The notes beneath the pieces were generated by a model that saw nothing but the letters and a program-made list of their open reading frames with translations, was not told the DNA's origin and did no database searches. Positions 51,147-59,532 of a DNA stretch of 64,000 nt are shown here, piece by piece (position 1 is the stretch's first letter; each line of letters starts with the position of its first letter). Source of the DNA: Paenibacillus peoriae (GTDB lineage Bacteria > Bacillota > Bacilli > Paenibacillales > Paenibacillaceae); contig NZ_CP092831.1 of NCBI RefSeq assembly GCF_022531965.1, positions 586,001-650,000 on the forward strand. Direction: 5' to 3'. The position numbers and the translations under genes are program-made.

Positions 51147-51872
51147 ATGACGAGGCCGCGAGTGAAGCTGAAAGTAACTGACGGTCAATGGATAGCGGAA
51201 TTAGACAGAAATGGCTTGGAAGGCGAATCAACGGGTGTACCTTCCGCACATGCTGTCCAATGGATGGGTCCAGCGCCTGTACTAAACCCCGAACAGCGAA
51301 AGGCATGGCTGGAGCAGCTAAAAGCAGATCCTTTGGACATCTACCGCTTTTTGCAAGGGAAAACCTGTCTATCGCTGGATGAGATCGTTCAGCTAGCAGC
51401 TGAGACAGCCACTTCCAGCATGGAGGATGGCGTGGGTGTAGTCGACGATGTGAAGAAAGCTCTTCAGACCGGGATGGAAAGCGAGCCGCAGACCTGTCTG
51501 GAACTGATCGGAATGACGCGGGAAGAACTGCTGGAGTACGTATTCAGTGCTTGGGCTGGAGAGTTATCTCATGTGCAGGGGACATCCCCCGCGCTTGAGT
51601 CTACCTCGCGGCCGGAAGGCGGACGCAGTGGATCGGCTGCGATTAGCGAATGGATTGCCGAGTCAGCGGCAGAAGGAGCATTACATCGTCCCGGTGCAGG
51701 TTTTCATGCGATTGAGATTCATCTGCCGCAGAAGCTTGTTCCTAAGAAGGAAGCGGATATTACGGCTTTGCTGCCGGGTTTACCCCGTGCGGAAGAGGCA
51801 TTGAAACTCATACGTGAACGGGTAGCCGAGCGGGCCCGAGCTGCAATTCCGCAAAAACGTCATACTCCGTAA
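51147..51872 (+). CDS. Unknown protein coupled to the SNF2 helicase
   Basis: The frame is open from a GTG overlapping the helicase stop (51123), but AGAAAGGATGAAGGCG favours the ATG at 51147. The ~241-residue product begins MTRPRVKLKVTDGQWIAELD. It has no Cys-His zinc motif of SWIM type. Helical segments include DPLDIYRFLQGK, LDEIVQLAAETAT and RAEEALKLIRERVAERARAA; a low-complexity part (ALESTSRPEGGRSGS) lies in the middle. Direct coupling implies a joint role with the helicase; function is unknown. Confidence 0.7.
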   Translation: MTRPRVKLKVTDGQWIAELDRNGLEGESTGVPSAHAVQWMGPAPVLNPEQRKAWLEQLKADPLDIYRFLQGKTCLSLDEIVQLAAETATSSMEDGVGVVDDVKKALQTGMESEPQTCLELIGMTREELLEYVFSAWAGELSHVQGTSPALESTSRPEGGRSGSAAISEWIAESAAEGALHRPGAGFHAIEIHLPQKLVPKKEADITALLPGLPRAEEALKLIRERVAERARAAIPQKRHTP

Positions 51873-52023
51873 CAATTCGGGTATATACTTCCTTTTTCGA
51901 GTCTATTCGCCTTCATCGAACGGGATAACGGCTTCGAAGAGTGTCCAAAGTTCAGTTACAATGGGGGAACGGAAAAGTCACTGCAAGTCATGTATCAATT
52001 GCAATATTGGAGGAGATACCAGC

Positions 52024-52929
52024 ATGAAACGACATATACAACAGACGCGCACATCTCAGCGATGGACCAAAGCGCTCATTCCAGGGCTGATCCTGCCAGG
52101 GCTATTACTGGCAGCCTGCCAGCAGGGAGGATCAGGTGGACAGGAAAGCGAGCCGTTAAAGTCATCTACAGCGGTACAGGAGAATGTGCAGCCTTCCACC
52201 CAGCCGGATGCGGGCAATGGTAGCACTAGTGCTGGACAAGCCTCTGCGGGTACAGAAAGTGGACAAGCCGACCCAGTGATGGCGTTGCGGAGCCAGAGTG
52301 CGCTGCAAGCCACGGTTAAGGAAGAGGATGGAACCGCGATTGTCACCAATGCGACTTCGGATACAGTCGTTGTGAACAAAAAGCGCAGCTTGCCTGTGGG
52401 CTATGTCCCAGACGACCTGGTGGAGCCGCAGGTGCAATTTTCCTTCGAGGGACCGCACGAAAAGCGGCATTTGCGTAAGGAAGCGGCAGAGGCATTGGAG
52501 AAGCTGTTCGACGGTGCGAAAAAGGACGGCATCGAGCTGCGTGCGGTATCGGGATACCGTTCCTATAAGCGTCAGGTGTCTATTTTCGACAACAATGTAA
52601 AGACAAAGGGACAGGAATATGCCTCTAAAGTCAGCGCTGTACCGGGTACGAGTGAGCATCAGACGGGATTGTCCATTGATGTATCCAGCCCAAGCGTAGG
52701 TAATGCGCTGGAGCAATCCTTCGGAGCTTCCAAGGAAGGCGAATGGTTGGAACAACATGCACCGGAATACGGATTTATTATTCGTTATATGAAGGGTAAG
52801 GAAGATGTGACCGGCTACGTGTACGAGCCTTGGCATATCCGTTATGTGGGAATAGACATTGCGGAGGATGTAGCCAAGCAGGGGATGACGCTGGAGGAAT
52901 ATTTCGACGAGAACAATATCAAGCTGTAG
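52024..52929 (+). CDS. D-alanyl-D-alanine carboxypeptidase lipoprotein (VanY/M15B)
   Basis: The ATG at 52024 follows TGGAGGAGATACCAGC. The 301-residue product has a lipoprotein signal (ALIPGLILPGLLLAAC) and a Ser/Gln/Gly-rich linker (~40-95). The peptidase M15B domain has ELRAVSGYRSYKRQ, SEHQTGLSIDVS (zinc His and Asp) and YEPWHIRYVG (catalytic Glu and zinc His). It trims the terminal D-Ala (or acts as an L,D-type LdcB) of cell-wall peptides outside the membrane. A related VanY role in glycopeptide resistance is not implied without partner genes. Confidence 0.9.
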   Translation: MKRHIQQTRTSQRWTKALIPGLILPGLLLAACQQGGSGGQESEPLKSSTAVQENVQPSTQPDAGNGSTSAGQASAGTESGQADPVMALRSQSALQATVKEEDGTAIVTNATSDTVVVNKKRSLPVGYVPDDLVEPQVQFSFEGPHEKRHLRKEAAEALEKLFDGAKKDGIELRAVSGYRSYKRQVSIFDNNVKTKGQEYASKVSAVPGTSEHQTGLSIDVSSPSVGNALEQSFGASKEGEWLEQHAPEYGFIIRYMKGKEDVTGYVYEPWHIRYVGIDIAEDVAKQGMTLEEYFDENNIKL

Positions 52930-52940
52930 CAGCTAAAATC

Positions 52941-52971
52941 AAGCCGTAATCCTAGGGATTGCGGCTTTTTG
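52941..52971 (+). terminator. Terminator after the carboxypeptidase
   Basis: AAGCCGTAATCC pairs with GGATTGCGGCTT (one G-T pair) around TA, followed by TTT. Confidence 0.85.
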
Positions 52972-53040
52972 TCGTGTTTTTCTTCCAAATTGAACCTTTT
53001 CAAGGTAGAATCTCGTATAGTGATCAACGACAGAAGCGCT

Positions 53041-53577
53041 TTGATTTGTTGCAAACCTCATGACAGAAGCGTACAGGAAGGGAAGGGAATCATCATTTAT
53101 TATTCATTAACGTATCGCGAATGGTCGGAAGACACTCAAAAGGAACTGCGCAGCCTGACACGGGAATCCGTATCGGGAGATGAGCTGTTTCTACGCAAGC
53201 TTGTAGACGCTACGCGTCTCCATGACAAACTATGGTCGCATATCTCGAATGAAAGTGAGGAACATACGGATCATTCCGTCTATGTGACTGAATTTACAGG
53301 GGAACGTGCAAAGCCTTACGGTGCGTCTATCACAGACCTCGTGCTTGCCAGTGAGGGAGGTTACACTTCCACATACAGTGCAATGTACTGGATATGGCAT
53401 GAACCTGCATTCCGTAGTATGGATCAGCGGGAAGGTTCGGTATTTACTTTGGAGTTGGCCCAACGGCTATTAGATCACTATATAGTACTGGGTGGCAAAA
53501 CATATGAATTTATATATTCGGTACTGGACCCTCAGCTGAAAAAGGTACATCTGTTTGTGAAGGAGGTCGATCTGTGA
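53041..53577 (+). CDS. Unknown protein opening the YjfLMC-like cluster; start uncertain
   Basis: The frame is open from 52969, inside the terminator, so the real start is later. The TTG at 53041 lacks a ribosome site. A very strong site (GGAAGGGAAGGG, 53078-53087) is followed in frame only by ATC ATC ATT (53089-53097), raising the possibility of a non-standard start near 53095. From there the ~160 residues run IYYSLTYREWSEDTQKELRS, through SVYVTEFTGERAKPYGASIT, to VHLFVKEVDL. No domain is recognised. It overlaps the next gene by one base, so it is part of the same operon and may be a local counterpart of the small cytoplasmic partners found beside yjfLMC genes. Confidence 0.65.
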   Translation: MICCKPHDRSVQEGKGIIIYYSLTYREWSEDTQKELRSLTRESVSGDELFLRKLVDATRLHDKLWSHISNESEEHTDHSVYVTEFTGERAKPYGASITDLVLASEGGYTSTYSAMYWIWHEPAFRSMDQREGSVFTLELAQRLLDHYIVLGGKTYEFIYSVLDPQLKKVHLFVKEVDL

Positions 53578-53915
53578 TGGAGCATTCTTGGGAAAAAATG
53601 AAATCCAAGCCCGGCTCTCGTACACGGATGGCGGCCTTTGCCCTGATGTTGGCTGTCCCGGCCGCTCTGACGGGTTGCGGTGACGACGAGTATTATGACT
53701 GCGATGAGCTTCCTATATCGGAACAAACGGCGTGTCGGGATTCAGGCAGCAGTGGGTATTACTATGGCGGATCGACTTATTATAGTGGAGGCTCCTCATA
53801 CCATAGCAGTCGTTCTTCTTCCAGCTCATACCGCAGAAGCTCATCCTCATCTTCCAGCTCACACAGCGGTTTTGGCAGCAGCGGCTCACGCAGCGGCTTT
53901 TTCTCTGGGGGTTAA
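53577..53915 (+). CDS. Ser-rich lipoprotein, YgiB/YjfM (DUF1190)-like
   Basis: The ATG overlaps the upstream TGA (TGATG). The 112-residue product has a lipoprotein signal (FALMLAVPAALTGC), then YYDCDELPISEQTACRD with two spaced Cys, and a long Gly/Ser/Tyr-rich tail (YYYGGSTYYSGGSS, RSSSSSYRRSSSSSSSS) ending in SGSRSGFFSGG. The Cys spacing, Ser/Gly tail and the following synthase-like gene parallel enterobacterial YgiB/YjfM (DUF1190), which precede YgiC/YjfC. Homology is suggested mainly by context. Confidence 0.65.
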   Translation: MEHSWEKMKSKPGSRTRMAAFALMLAVPAALTGCGDDEYYDCDELPISEQTACRDSGSSGYYYGGSTYYSGGSSYHSSRSSSSSYRRSSSSSSSSHSGFGSSGSRSGFFSGG

Positions 53916-53916
53916 G

Positions 53917-55350
53917 ATGAGCATGCGCACGATTCGGCAATTGCCTTATGAACATGATGAGCTTTTTAAGGGTGAAATCAGCCGTATCATCCCGTATCAC
54001 CGCATGTATGGCAAGTCCTATTGCGTGCCGGCCTTAACGGTATATCGGGAAAGCGAGCTGGCAGAGCTTCAGGTTGCTTCTGAGGCGGTACATCGTATTT
54101 ATCGCAAGGTTCAGCAATTCGTTCAGCGCTATATGCCGGATGAATACCTGGTGGAACGGTTGGGGATTCATCCGGGCTTGCTGCGTGCTGCACGTATGGA
54201 GGCCGAGCCGGATGGGATAACCCGCCAGGACTGGATTGTGGGGGAAGCGGGTATCAAGTGCATTGAGAATAACACCGATACCCCAACCGGAATTCCCGAG
54301 GTGGCTTATCTCGAAGGAAAGCTGCTAGAGGTGCTGAGTAAGGGAGGAATGTCGGAGGATGACAATGCACTACATGGACCCTCAACTGGAATGGACGAGG
54401 CGATTCAGTCTGCCTTGACGGAGCTCATCCATTTTTATAGCCGCAAGGGATTAGGGACAAAGGTGTATTTCACTTGCTATGACTGGCACATCGAGGATCA
54501 GACGAACACCAAATATATTATGCGTTTATGTGAACAAGCCGGATTCGAAGTCGTTTATGCTCCTTTGGAAGAACTGGAGATTATCCCGAATGAAGGATTG
54601 TATCACCGGGGAGAGCAGATCCGTATTCTCTATCGCCTGTATCCGCTGGAGTATCTAATTGATGACCGGGAGGAGAATACGGGGCTTGAGGTGGGGCAGG
54701 CGCTAATGGATATGGTGGCAGACGGGAAAATAGGATTAATCAACCCACCGCAGCATATCATTACCCAGAGCAAAGGGTTCACCGCAACCGTATGGTCACT
54801 GTATGAGCGCAATGAGCAGACACCAGAGTTCTGTGGTTTTCGTTTGTTTGACGATCGCGAGCTGGAGGTGATACGAACCTACCTGCTGCCTACGTATTTT
54901 GAACCCTCGGTGTTTATGCAAAATAAAGAGCCCTATGTGGCCAAAGGTATATGGGGTCGGGAGGGTAAAGGGACGCACTTGATTGAACATACCGAAGACG
55001 AGGAGAGACTAGAAGGCGTCTTGGGAAAGGTTCAAAATGCGAAGACCGACCATCCTGATCTGCTTCACCAAGCTGATGCCCCACGAACGCCTGAGCAGGA
55101 GGAAGCCGCACATGTTGCCGCTTATTATGAAGGACAGCCTAAGATTTATCAGCGGCTGTGGCCGATGCAGACCGCAGAGGTACAGACCGAGGAAGGGCTA
55201 TTTCACGGCTATGTGTTAACAGGCATATTTGTAATTGGGGGGCGTTTTGCGGGTGTCCTGCCGCGAATCGGTGAAAAGGTAACAGGTGATATGGCCTACT
55301 ATTGCGCCGCCGCCGTTGCCACCGTACATCCTAATCCGCCGGTTGTATAA
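53917..55350 (+). CDS. Glutathionylspermidine synthase-like ATP-grasp protein (YgiC/YjfC)
   Basis: The ATG at 53917 lies one base after the lipoprotein stop. The 477-residue protein matches the preATP-grasp/ATP-grasp half of glutathionylspermidine synthase: RQDWIVGEAGIKCIENNTDT, PTGIPEVAYLEG, VYFTCYDWHIEDQTNTKYIM, LYRLYPLEYLIDD, and FMQNKEPYVAKGIWGREGKG (ATP-grasp). The homologues YgiC/YjfC lack the amidase domain and do not make glutathionylspermidine in vitro as far as known; they may ligate a peptide-like acceptor using ATP. The cluster order lipoprotein, synthase, DUF350 is as in yjfL-yjfM-yjfC systems. Confidence 0.85.
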   Translation: MSMRTIRQLPYEHDELFKGEISRIIPYHRMYGKSYCVPALTVYRESELAELQVASEAVHRIYRKVQQFVQRYMPDEYLVERLGIHPGLLRAARMEAEPDGITRQDWIVGEAGIKCIENNTDTPTGIPEVAYLEGKLLEVLSKGGMSEDDNALHGPSTGMDEAIQSALTELIHFYSRKGLGTKVYFTCYDWHIEDQTNTKYIMRLCEQAGFEVVYAPLEELEIIPNEGLYHRGEQIRILYRLYPLEYLIDDREENTGLEVGQALMDMVADGKIGLINPPQHIITQSKGFTATVWSLYERNEQTPEFCGFRLFDDRELEVIRTYLLPTYFEPSVFMQNKEPYVAKGIWGREGKGTHLIEHTEDEERLEGVLGKVQNAKTDHPDLLHQADAPRTPEQEEAAHVAAYYEGQPKIYQRLWPMQTAEVQTEEGLFHGYVLTGIFVIGGRFAGVLPRIGEKVTGDMAYYCAAAVATVHPNPPVV

Positions 55351-55404
55351 GCTAAATTGAAAAATATACAATATTCGAACATATCTGTTTCATTTTCACA
55401 AGTG

Positions 55405-55422
55405 AGGATTTTGCAAAATCCT
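55405..55422 (+). promoter_or_regulatory. Perfect 18-bp palindrome before the DUF350 gene
   Basis: AGGATTTTG-CAAAATCCT is a perfect inverted repeat without spacer, 25 bp before the start of the DUF350 gene. It could be an operator or an intercistronic hairpin. Confidence 0.5.
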
Positions 55423-55446
55423 GAAGTATCATAAGGAGGAAAAAAA

Positions 55447-55860
55447 TTGGACTCTCATATCAGTTTGGGCAACGCACTGGGCAATGTAGGTATCGGCCTG
55501 CTTATCCTGTTTGCCATCTTAATCGTAGGTTATTTTGTGTTCAGCTTACTGACACGTTATAACGATAATCAAGAAATCGCACACGGCAATGAGGCGGCAG
55601 GCATCTATATGGGGGCAAAGCTGCTAGGTCTGTGTATCATCGTGGGGATGGTGTCGTACAGCAGTCATTCATGGCTCGATATGCTGGCCTGGTCGGCTGT
55701 GGGCATTGTAGTGCTGTGTCTCGTCTATGTGATTTTTGATCTGGTGACGCCGCGTACCAAGGTGTGTGAGGAAATTGCCAAGGGCAATGTGGCTCTGGCA
55801 CAGCTGCTGCGTTCAATCATCGTCGGGGCTTCTTTTGTGGTAGGTACATTTTTGATGTAG
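55447..55860 (+). CDS. DUF350 (YjfL-like) membrane protein
   Basis: A TTG start follows ATAAGGAGGAAAAAAA. The 137-residue protein has four membrane helices in two similar pairs: GIGLLILFAILIVGYFVFSL, with TRYNDNQEIAHGNEAAGIYMGAK split over the loop, then ICEEIAKGN-type repeat VCEEIAKGNVALAQLLRSII. The twice-repeated EIAxGNxA motif defines DUF350/YjfL. Role unknown; it is regularly linked to YgiB- and YgiC-type genes as here, suggesting a membrane complex. A strong terminator ends the operon. Confidence 0.88.
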   Translation: MDSHISLGNALGNVGIGLLILFAILIVGYFVFSLLTRYNDNQEIAHGNEAAGIYMGAKLLGLCIIVGMVSYSSHSWLDMLAWSAVGIVVLCLVYVIFDLVTPRTKVCEEIAKGNVALAQLLRSIIVGASFVVGTFLM

Positions 55861-55881
55861 TCGATATAGAGAAGGAATACC

Positions 55882-55926
55882 AAGGATCTGCAACACCGGA
55901 CAACGGAGCTGCAGATCCTTTTTTTA
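55882..55926 (+). terminator. Terminator after the DUF350 gene
   Basis: AAGGATCTGCA pairs perfectly with TGCAGATCCTT, with an inner CCGG...CGG pairing, followed by a T run. Confidence 0.9.
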
Positions 55927-56086
55927 TGAGACATTGTATTCACTACCGGCATCAGACTGTTGAATTAAGGGTTGCAACGATCACTTCCTGTGGGGACTAT
56001 TCTACAAAGCAACGGGTGATACTGCATAGCAAAAGGAATTTGCTACAGAGTTCAAACCAAATTGAAGAGAAGGGAGTTCTGAACAT

Positions 56087-57163
56087 ATGAGTACCACCAC
56101 CTTCCCAACCAAACAAATTCGGATGGGTATCATTGGCCTGGGTCTTATCGCTGAATATCACATGAGATCACTGCACACCATCTCGGGGGTATCTATTGTG
56201 GCCGTTAGTGATGTGAATCCCCATCGCCTTCAAGCCATCGGAGAACAATTGCAACTGCCTACTTCCAAGCGGTACGCCCATTATGAAGCATTAATCCGTG
56301 ACCCAGAGGTAGATGCGATTCTGTCGCTGACACCCAATGATGTGCATTTTGACATTATTCGTATTGCGCTGGAAAAACACAAAGCTGTACTGGCAGAAAA
56401 ACCATTGACTCTCACATGGGAGGAAGCGGATCGGTTGAAAAAGCTATATACAGCGAATCCGGTGCCTTTGCTGGTTCACTATAAGCATCGCTACGGCGCG
56501 GCCTTCCAATATACCAAGCAACTGCTGGATGAGCAAAAGCTGGGTAAAATCTATAACATTCAATTCCGTTATCTAATGGATGCATTTGCGCCGTATCGTC
56601 AGCATCCGTATACTTGGCGTCACAATTTAGCCAAGGCTGGTTCTGGAGTAGTGGGGGATACAGCCTCACATATCATTGATCTGGCCCGTTTTTTGGTGGG
56701 TGAATTTAAAAGTGTCGCAGCGCTGCTACATACCATTACACCCGAGCGGCTCGATCCGATCACGGGCCTGCCTGTAAAAGTGGATGTGGAAGATCTCGCT
56801 GCCTTTCATGGCATCATAGGCGACAATACCGTGGGAACCTTTATCACACATAAAAATGCCATCGGCATACGGCACGATATCGAAGTCGATATCTATGGAG
56901 AACTGGGTACGCTGCACGCCAGCCTCAGTAATCCGGAAAGTATCCGCATTGTGCTGCGTGACCTAGAACACCCGGATGCCGAATACGAGACTTGGACTGT
57001 CCCTGCAATCTATAATCATACGGCCTATGAAGATTTTGTTGAGCTGGCAAGGGGAGAGTCTGTGGATCGTGCCCCCTTATTCGAGGACGGCTACAAAAAC
57101 CAGTGGGTACTTGAGAAAATACTGCAATCATGGAAAGAGAATGGACGTTTAGTAGAAGTGTAG
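56087..57163 (+). CDS. Gfo/Idh/MocA-family dehydrogenase
   Basis: The 358-residue protein has an N-terminal Rossmann domain (RMGIIGLGLIAEYHMRSL, AVSDVNPHRLQAIGEQL), the conserved AEKPLTLTWEEADRLKK (EKP motif), and a C-terminal domain with VGDTASHIIDLARFLVGEF (active-site His). Members oxidise or epimerise sugars and inositols with NAD(P). Substrate unknown; it stands alone after a terminator. GAAGGGAGTTCTGAAC precedes the ATG. Confidence 0.9.
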   Translation: MSTTTFPTKQIRMGIIGLGLIAEYHMRSLHTISGVSIVAVSDVNPHRLQAIGEQLQLPTSKRYAHYEALIRDPEVDAILSLTPNDVHFDIIRIALEKHKAVLAEKPLTLTWEEADRLKKLYTANPVPLLVHYKHRYGAAFQYTKQLLDEQKLGKIYNIQFRYLMDAFAPYRQHPYTWRHNLAKAGSGVVGDTASHIIDLARFLVGEFKSVAALLHTITPERLDPITGLPVKVDVEDLAAFHGIIGDNTVGTFITHKNAIGIRHDIEVDIYGELGTLHASLSNPESIRIVLRDLEHPDAEYETWTVPAIYNHTAYEDFVELARGESVDRAPLFEDGYKNQWVLEKILQSWKENGRLVEV

Positions 57164-57378
57164 GGACCCGCAAGAGGATTCCTTGGAAAGAGCAGCCATC
57201 TTGCGGTTTAGCAATTCAATTACCTGTAAAGACATCTTTTTCATCATTTTCGCATCGCAACGCTTATAGGGCCTTCGCCTTCACACTCCTTTACCATCAA
57301 TTTTGTTCCGCTTGCATAGTAATGTTTCATGTGAGCTCCACCCTTGTATCCCATTTTTAAAATTGTAAATGTTACTCT

Positions 57379-58851
57379 TTATCCCTTTTCTTGCTGCGTT
57401 CTTACCCGTCTAGCCCCGATCAGCCGCCAGCCTGTTAACAATGCCGCCACAAGACAGATGGACGCAGACGTCATAAAGACTACATGCATGCCTGCCAGAA
57501 AAATTTCTGGATGACCCGGGACCAAGCCGGTGACCCGATAACCAGCCTCTTTACTCATAATATAAAAGAGGATTGATGTGGCCAAGGTGATCCCCACAAC
57601 CATACCGACGTTGCGAACCAGCGAATTGACGCTACCGGCTGAGCCGAGCTGTGTGCGGGGTACCGTGGACATAATCAGCGAGTTGTTCGGCGATTGGAAT
57701 AAACCACTGCCAATGCCCAGCATGGCAATCCACAGACCCACGAGCGGGATGGAGCTGCCTGCATGCAGTTGGGCCAATCCAATCTGGGCAATGACCATAA
57801 CGACCAGCCCGGCGAATGTGAGCAGTTCAGACCCGATTTTATCGGAAAGCGCACCGCTGAGTGGGGCCACAATAACCATAGAGATGGGGAACAACATCAG
57901 CAGGAACCCGGCATGAAAAGGCGACAAGTTCAGCATATTCTGCGCATAAAAAGGTGAAATGATGTTAAAGCAAAAGTTAGCGACGAACACCAGAAAAGCA
58001 CACAAAATACTGAGCGAAAATAACGGATTTTTGAATAGCGCGAGCTGTAGCAGTGGCTGTGGACGACGAAGTTCCAATCGAATAAACATGGCAAAAGCAA
58101 CTACAGCCATCACCAGCGAAGCAACGATACGTTTGTCGCCATACCCGACCTGTTGTCCCAGCAACAATCCGACGAACAAAGTGAGAATAAAAATAGCAAA
58201 TACCAAGCTACCGGGAACGTCAATTTTATCTTTCACCTTGATCAAATCCTTCGGCAGAAGCTTCCAGCCAAGAAAGACAGCGACCAATCCTATCGGTACA
58301 TTGACCCAGAAAATGTACTGCCAGCCGAGCGAGGAGACAATAATACCGCCCAAGCTTGGCCCGGCGATACTACCTAGAGAAACGAAGGTTCCAATGAGGC
58401 CAAGTGCTTTGCCCCGTTCATTGGAGGGGAAGACATCTGTCACAATCCCCTGGCTGTTTGCCATGGTCATGGACGCCCCAATCGCCTGAATAATGCGGGA
58501 AATCAGCAGCATAGAGAGCGAAGAGCTAAGACCGCACAATAGGGAGCCAAGAATGAATACGATTGTGCCGATTTTAAATATTTTGATTTTACCGACGATA
58601 TCTCCAAGCTTGCCAAAAAATAAAATAGCGGTACATATCGCCATTAAATAGGCGGTTGTCACCCATTCAATCTGTGCTACGGGTAAATGTAATGTGCGAG
58701 ACAACACAGGAAGAGCGATATTGACGATGCTTCCATCCAATGTGGACATAAATGTAAACAGATTCAAAACAATTAAAATCAGCCAACGTTTCTTCTGGAC
58801 TTCGATATTCTCTTGATAGGTTGTAGCCGTTGTAGCAGTTGAACTCATCAT
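57379..58851 (-). CDS. MFS drug efflux transporter, DHA2 (EmrB/QacA) type
   Basis: The 490-residue protein has 14 membrane helices. Motifs are LDGSIVNIALPVLSRTLHLP (DHA2 motif D1 region), LFFGKLGDIVGKIKIFKIGT (motif A), ISRIIQAIGASMTMANSQGI (motif B) and GKALGLIGTFVSLGSIAGPS (motif C). It exports drugs or toxic lipophiles using the proton gradient. GAGGTGTAATG lies before the start, so the second ATG (58848) may be used. A divergent MarR gene and two palindromes in the intergenic region indicate repression relieved by substrate. Confidence 0.92.
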   Translation of the reverse strand: MMSSTATTATTYQENIEVQKKRWLILIVLNLFTFMSTLDGSIVNIALPVLSRTLHLPVAQIEWVTTAYLMAICTAILFFGKLGDIVGKIKIFKIGTIVFILGSLLCGLSSSLSMLLISRIIQAIGASMTMANSQGIVTDVFPSNERGKALGLIGTFVSLGSIAGPSLGGIIVSSLGWQYIFWVNVPIGLVAVFLGWKLLPKDLIKVKDKIDVPGSLVFAIFILTLFVGLLLGQQVGYGDKRIVASLVMAVVAFAMFIRLELRRPQPLLQLALFKNPLFSLSILCAFLVFVANFCFNIISPFYAQNMLNLSPFHAGFLLMLFPISMVIVAPLSGALSDKIGSELLTFAGLVVMVIAQIGLAQLHAGSSIPLVGLWIAMLGIGSGLFQSPNNSLIMSTVPRTQLGSAGSVNSLVRNVGMVVGITLATSILFYIMSKEAGYRVTGLVPGHPEIFLAGMHVVFMTSASICLVAALLTGWRLIGARRVRTQQEKG

Positions 58852-58880
58852 TACACCTCGTTATCGTTGACAATTTTCAT

Positions 58881-58900
58881 TTAGTTGCACGCGCAACTAA
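58881..58900. promoter_or_regulatory. MarR-type operator 1
   Basis: TTAGTTGC-ACGC-GCAACTAA has perfect 8-bp arms and lies between the divergent efflux and MarR genes. The ~20-bp length is typical of MarR dimer sites. Confidence 0.8.
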
Positions 58901-58925
58901 ATGAACGGTTCTAGTGTACAGCAAA

Positions 58926-58945
58926 TTAGTTGCGTGTGCAACAAT
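58926..58945. promoter_or_regulatory. MarR-type operator 2
   Basis: TTAGTTGC-GTGT-GCAACAAT repeats site 1 with its outer arm imperfect. Its centre is 45 bp from that of site 1. Confidence 0.78.
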
Positions 58946-59012
58946 ATTATTGTAAACTTTGCTTTGGTCCCAACTGGGGATGTGTCATTTTTAAGCCAAT
59001 GAGGTGTATTTG

Positions 59013-59438
59013 ATGAGAAAAAAACAACCGATTGGAAAGCTAATTTCCCACCTGTACCGTCGTAATCAAAAAATATTGTCCAAAAAACTGACTCCTTACG
59101 GAATCGGCAGTGGAGGACAACACAGCTTTTTAAAGCTCATTTTGCAGCGGCCGGGCATTACACAAGAGCAGTTGACGAATGAACTTAAATTTGACAAGGC
59201 AACCACGGCGCGCTCTGTGAAACAATTGGAGGAATCAGGCTATATTGAACGGAAAACAGACCCAAATGACCGCCGTTCCCATCTTTTGTCTCCTACAGCC
59301 AAGGCGCTAGAATTTTCCCCTGTCCTACAAGGAATATTGGACGAGTCCAATGTCAGCCTTGTCCACAATCTATCCGAAGAGGAAGAGGACCTTCTGATCG
59401 ACCTGCTGCAAAAAATTAGTATAGACCCTGACGAATAA
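59013..59438 (+). CDS. MarR-family repressor of the DHA2 pump
   Basis: The ATG at 59013 follows AATGAGGTGTATTTG; an earlier in-frame start at 59004 has the site inside. The 141-residue winged-helix protein has RPGITQEQLTNELKFDKATT (recognition region), SVKQLEESGYIERKTDPNDR and RRSHLLSPTAKA (wing), which are MarR hallmarks. It should bind the two TTAGTTGC palindromes and control both itself and the pump. Confidence 0.9.
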   Translation: MRKKQPIGKLISHLYRRNQKILSKKLTPYGIGSGGQHSFLKLILQRPGITQEQLTNELKFDKATTARSVKQLEESGYIERKTDPNDRRSHLLSPTAKALEFSPVLQGILDESNVSLVHNLSEEEEDLLIDLLQKISIDPDE

Positions 59439-59482
59439 ACAAATCAGGAACTAGCCAGAGGATCGTGGCAGGTAAAAGAAAA

Positions 59483-59518
59483 AGCAGCCCTCACAGAGGA
59501 TACTCTGTGAGGGCTGCT
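59483..59518 (-). terminator. Perfect 16-bp-arm terminator between convergent genes
   Basis: AGCAGCCCTCACAGAG-GATA-CTCTGTGAGGGCTGCT is perfectly paired. The T-rich side is on the minus strand, serving the TetR gene; it can also stop the MarR transcript. Confidence 0.9.
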
Positions 59519-59532
59519 TGATGCCACGTCAT

